From Porphyrobacter sp. (GTDB taxonomy: Bacteria; Pseudomonadota; Alphaproteobacteria; Sphingomonadales; Sphingomonadaceae), in NCBI GenBank assembly GCA_021732945.1, contig JAKFWB010000249.1, forward strand, positions 1 to 8,213: a stretch of 8,213 nt of DNA, in the 5' to 3' direction. Below are positions 5,599 to 8,213 of the stretch, piece after piece. Position numbers and translations under genes: made by a program. The notes under the pieces are model-generated. The model did no database searches and had not been told where the DNA came from. It was given only the letters and a program-made list of their open reading frames with translations. Each line of letters opens with the position of its first letter. Positions within the stretch are counted from its first letter, which is position 1.

Positions 5599-7497
5599 AT
5601 GCCGGCTCGCATCATCGAACCCAACACCACCCCGTTTGCCAAGGTCGCGATTGACCCGGTGACGCTCGACATTATTGAGAACGCGCTGCGTAACGCCCGG
5701 ATCGAAATGGACGCGACGCTGGTGCGCACCGCCATGTCGCCTGGCATCCGCGAACAGGGCGACGCCTTCCCGCTGATCGCCGATCCTGCCGGCAAGATGA
5801 TCGTCGGACAGTTCGGCAGTTTCATCGACGGCTTCCTGATCAGCTTTGACGGCACGATCGAGGATGGGGACATGATCTTCCTGTCCGATCCCTATTCCTG
5901 CGCGGGCGCGATCAGCCACTCGAATGATTGGCTGGTGATGCTGCCGGTGTTCAAGGATGGCCGCCTGATCGCCTACACCGCGATGTTCGGCCATCAGAGC
6001 GACATTGGCGGGAGCGTGCCGGGGTCGATGCCGATTGGCGCGTCCTCGATCTTCGAAGAAGGCGTGCGCATTCCGCCGGTGAAGATCTGGAAGCGCGGCG
6101 AATACAACGAAGACCTGATGAAGCTGGTGATGCACCAGACCCGCAAGCCCGATTGGTGTCAGGCGGATTTGAACGCGCTGATCGCAAGTTGCCGTGTTGC
6201 CGCGCGCCGGGTGGTCGAGATGGCCGAACGGTTTGGCGATGACGTTTACGTCTCGGCCACGCAGGAGCTGCTGGCGCGCAACTACCGCGCGATGAAGGCG
6301 CTGCTGGCGATGGCGGTCGCCGAGGAGCCCGTCAGCTTCGAGGATTACATCTGCGACGATGGCAAGGGCTACGGCCCCTACAAGATCCGCTGCACCATGT
6401 GGCGCGACGGGGACAAGGTGATCCTCGACTTCCAGGGCACCGACCCGCAATCGGCCGCCTCGATCAACTTTTTCCTCAATGAAAACATGTTCAAGATGTT
6501 CTTCGGCATCTACATGATCATGGTCTTCTATCCGCAGATTCTATTCAACGACGGGTTCTACGATCTGATCGAGGTGCGCATTCCCGAAGGCTCGCTGCTG
6601 AAGCCGCACTTCCCTGCCGCGCTCTCGGGCCGCACCCACGCGCTGGGCCGCATTTTCGACATTCTGGGCGGGCTGCTCGGCCAGAAGACGCCGGAGTTCT
6701 TGAACGCCGCCGGGTTCTCCTCCTCGCCGCACCTGTTCTATTCGGGGTGGGACAGCCGCGAGGACGGGACGCGCGACTGGTTCCAGCTGTTCCAGATCGG
6801 GTTCGGCGGCATCCCGGGCCGACCGCTGGGTGACGGGCCGGACGGGCACTCGCTGTGGCCGGGCTTCACCAATGTGCCGAACGAGTTCCTCGAACGCTAC
6901 TTCCCGCTACGGATCGAGCGTTATTCGACCGCGCCCGATAGCGGCGGCGCGGGCCTGCATCGCGGCGGCAACGGCATCCACATGACTTACCGCTTTCTTG
7001 CTGATGGCGAGATCGCGATCCACGACGACCGCTGGTTCGTGCCGCCGTGGGGCGTCAATGGCGGCCACCCGGGCGCGCGGGCCAAGAAGGTGCTGGAACG
7101 CGCCGATGGCTCCACCGAAATCGTCGGCAACAAGGTCGAAAGCGTCCCTGTGAAGGCGGGCGACCTCTTGCACTTCATCACCTGGGGCGGCGGCGGCTGG
7201 GGCGACCCCTTGGCGCGCGATTCTGACCTTGTGGGACTCGAAATCCGGCAGGGCCTTGTTACGGCGGAGGGTGCGCGGGCTTATGGTGTGGTGGCTGATG
7301 CCGATGGCGCAGTGGACAGCGCCGAAACGCAAGCCCTGCGCGCGGAGATGACCGCATCGCGCGGCGAACTGCCGCTGTTCGATTACGGCCCCGGCATCGA
7401 CGCCCTGCGCGCCAATTGCGAGGCGGAGACCGGTCTCCCCGCCCCGATCCAGCCGGTCTGGAACGCGCTTAATGTCCTCAGGGAGGCTGCCGAGTGA
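5599..7497 (+). CDS. hyuB: Hydantoinase/oxoprolinase subunit B (HyuB family)
   Basis: Partner of the A subunit; in this family the B subunit carries the metal site and the second half-reaction, so the two should form one cytoplasmic complex. It has 632 residues and one hydantoinase B domain over most of its length. Motifs: DPVTLDIIENALRN (19-32), REQGDAF (51-57), SDPYSCAGAISHSND (96-110), GHQSDIGGSVPGSMP (131-145), EEGVRIPPVK (153-162), the SIN and PEGSLLKPHFPAALSGRTH region (288-347), and the glycine-rich end GGGGWGDPLARD (530-541). H107/D110 and H132/D135 are likely metal ligands by family analogy. The usual GGTHLPD is replaced by a longer GAISHSND, and GHH by GHQ, so this is a divergent subgroup, but the H-x2-D pairs survive. 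ATG 5599 is preferred over an in-frame ATG at 5530, which lies inside hyuA; GAAGGG (5585-5590) gives a ribosome site 8 nt before it. The end overlaps the next gene by 4 nt. Confidence 0.93.
   Translation: MPARIIEPNTTPFAKVAIDPVTLDIIENALRNARIEMDATLVRTAMSPGIREQGDAFPLIADPAGKMIVGQFGSFIDGFLISFDGTIEDGDMIFLSDPYSCAGAISHSNDWLVMLPVFKDGRLIAYTAMFGHQSDIGGSVPGSMPIGASSIFEEGVRIPPVKIWKRGEYNEDLMKLVMHQTRKPDWCQADLNALIASCRVAARRVVEMAERFGDDVYVSATQELLARNYRAMKALLAMAVAEEPVSFEDYICDDGKGYGPYKIRCTMWRDGDKVILDFQGTDPQSAASINFFLNENMFKMFFGIYMIMVFYPQILFNDGFYDLIEVRIPEGSLLKPHFPAALSGRTHALGRIFDILGGLLGQKTPEFLNAAGFSSSPHLFYSGWDSREDGTRDWFQLFQIGFGGIPGRPLGDGPDGHSLWPGFTNVPNEFLERYFPLRIERYSTAPDSGGAGLHRGGNGIHMTYRFLADGEIAIHDDRWFVPPWGVNGGHPGARAKKVLERADGSTEIVGNKVESVPVKAGDLLHFITWGGGGWGDPLARDSDLVGLEIRQGLVTAEGARAYGVVADADGAVDSAETQALRAEMTASRGELPLFDYGPGIDALRANCEAETGLPAPIQPVWNALNVLREAAE
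7480..7486 (+). promoter_or_regulatory. Shine-Dalgarno that fixes the GTG start of the CoA transferase
   Basis: AGGGAGG lies 7 nt before GTG 7494 and inside the last codons of hyuB. No ATG in the right frame exists near the start of the transferase domain; the first in-frame ATG (7527) would remove the conserved first strand GIKVIE. The motif therefore supports GTG as the true start and translational coupling to hyuB. Confidence 0.75.
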
Positions 7498-8213
7498 GCG
7501 CGCTTCAGGGGATCAAGGTTATCGAGATGGGCCAGCTCCTCGCCGGCCCGTTCTGCGGGCAATTGCTCGGCGATATGGGCGCGGACGTGGTCAAGATCGA
7601 GCCGCCGGGTGCGGGCGATCCGATGCGCAACTGGGGTCAGGGTGACGAGAAGGTGCAGTGGGAAGTGATTGCGCGCAACAAGCGGTCAGTCACCTGCAAC
7701 TTGCGCGTGGCCGAGGGACAGGCGCTCGCCAAGCGGTTGGTCGCGGGCGCGGATGTGCTGATCGAGAACTTCAAACCCGGCACGCTGGAACGCTGGGGTC
7801 TCAGCCCGGCGGAGCTTCACGCGGTCAACCCCGGCCTGATCATCGCGCGCATGTCAGGTTACGGGCAGGACGGCCCCTATTCCGACCGCGCCGGGTTTGG
7901 CGGAATTGGCGAGGCAATGGGCGGCTGGCGCTATATCGTTGGCGAACCTGACCGCCCGCCCAGCCGCATGGGCATTTCCATCGGCGACACCCTGTGCGCG
8001 ACCTATGGCTGCATGGGCGTGCTCGCCGCGCTCCACCACCGCGAAAAAACCGGTGAGGGCCAGGTGGTCGATTCCGCGCTTTACGAGGCGGTGTTGCAGG
8101 TGATGGAGGGCCTCGTGCCCGAATATGACCGCAACGGCGTGATCCGCGAACGCTCGGGCTCGGTGCTCAAGGGCATCGCGCCGTCCAACGTCTACACCTG
8201 CAAGGACGGCAGC
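7494..8213 (+). CDS. Class III CoA transferase (CaiB/BaiF family), N-terminal 240 residues
   Basis: Transfers CoA from an acyl-CoA donor to a carboxylic acid through an aspartyl-CoA anhydride; donor and acceptor are unknown. The frame starts at GTG 7494, whose TG A overlaps the hyuB stop (GTGA), and is open to the window end, about 60 percent of the usual 390-410 residues. Family features: GIKVIEMGQLLAGPF (6-20), GDMGADVVKIEPPGAGDPMR (26-45), NKRSVTCNLR (62-71), ADVLIENFKPGTLERWGL (86-103) and SGYGQDGPY (121-129). ISIGDT (161-166) has D165 as the probable catalytic aspartate, followed by GVLAALHHREKTGEGQVVD (175-193). Its place as fourth gene of the operon suggests that it activates the product of HyuAB, or a related acid, to a thioester that the lyase-like enzyme can cleave; that order is inference. 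Assignment to formyl-CoA, succinyl-CoA:citramalate or carnitine-type specificity is not possible from this part. Confidence 0.93.
   Translation, partial: MSALQGIKVIEMGQLLAGPFCGQLLGDMGADVVKIEPPGAGDPMRNWGQGDEKVQWEVIARNKRSVTCNLRVAEGQALAKRLVAGADVLIENFKPGTLERWGLSPAELHAVNPGLIIARMSGYGQDGPYSDRAGFGGIGEAMGGWRYIVGEPDRPPSRMGISIGDTLCATYGCMGVLAALHHREKTGEGQVVDSALYEAVLQVMEGLVPEYDRNGVIRERSGSVLKGIAPSNVYTCKDGS

Noticed and set aside
4686..5873. 395-codon minus-strand frame across the hyuA/hyuB junction
   Set aside because: It is antisense to two strongly supported genes; no domain or ribosome site is evident, and its composition reflects GC-rich codon shadows. The same applies to the minus-strand frames at 1694-2500, 2626-3258, 3399-4055 and 5578-6450.
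1..8213. tRNA, rRNA, CRISPR array, insertion sequence or attachment site
   Set aside because: No cloverleaf-like or rRNA-like stretch, no spaced repeats, no transposase frame and no terminal inverted repeats were found; the window is filled by normal protein genes.

Overview
The window is high-GC, densely coded DNA of a Gram-negative bacterium. It most likely comes from an alphaproteobacterium of the Sphingomonadales (Sphingomonas/Erythrobacter-like). This rests on the large TonB-dependent receptor with a signal peptide ending in AAA-QDAP and an 'IIVTARR' TonB-box region, the style of the FCD-type GntR regulator, and the GC-rich codon use. The taxonomic assignment is inference.

Layout: (1) bases 1-1468, minus strand, hold the first 489 codons of a TonB-dependent outer-membrane receptor whose C-terminal barrel lies outside the window. 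(2) Bases 1469-1837 are a divergent control region with a perfect 10-bp palindrome TTGTATACAA and a possible 15-codon leader peptide. (3) Bases 1838-2497, plus strand, encode a complete 219-residue GntR/FCD repressor. (4) Bases 2498-2613 are a short gap with a second copy of the same palindrome. (5) Bases 2614-8213 form a tightly packed plus-strand operon: HMG-CoA-lyase-like protein, HyuA (hydantoinase/oxoprolinase A), HyuB (hydantoinase/oxoprolinase B), and a class III (CaiB/BaiF) CoA transferase that starts on GTG and runs off the end. Gaps in the operon are 14 nt, 4 nt and a 4-nt overlap.

How the parts fit: the two identical 12-mers ATTGTATACAAA occur only in front of the receptor/regulator pair and in front of the operon. 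The likely reading is that the GntR protein controls uptake (receptor) and catabolism (operon) together. The enzyme set suggests a small-molecule pathway. HyuAB would do an ATP-dependent step, either opening a cyclic amide or carboxylating a ketone. The CoA transferase would activate a carboxylate, and the HMG-CoA-lyase homologue would cleave a 3-hydroxyacyl-CoA. No leucine-degradation genes and no third carboxylase subunit are visible, so the substrate cannot be named. This combined receptor-repressor-HyuAB-lyase-CoA-transferase unit is the most interesting object in the window.
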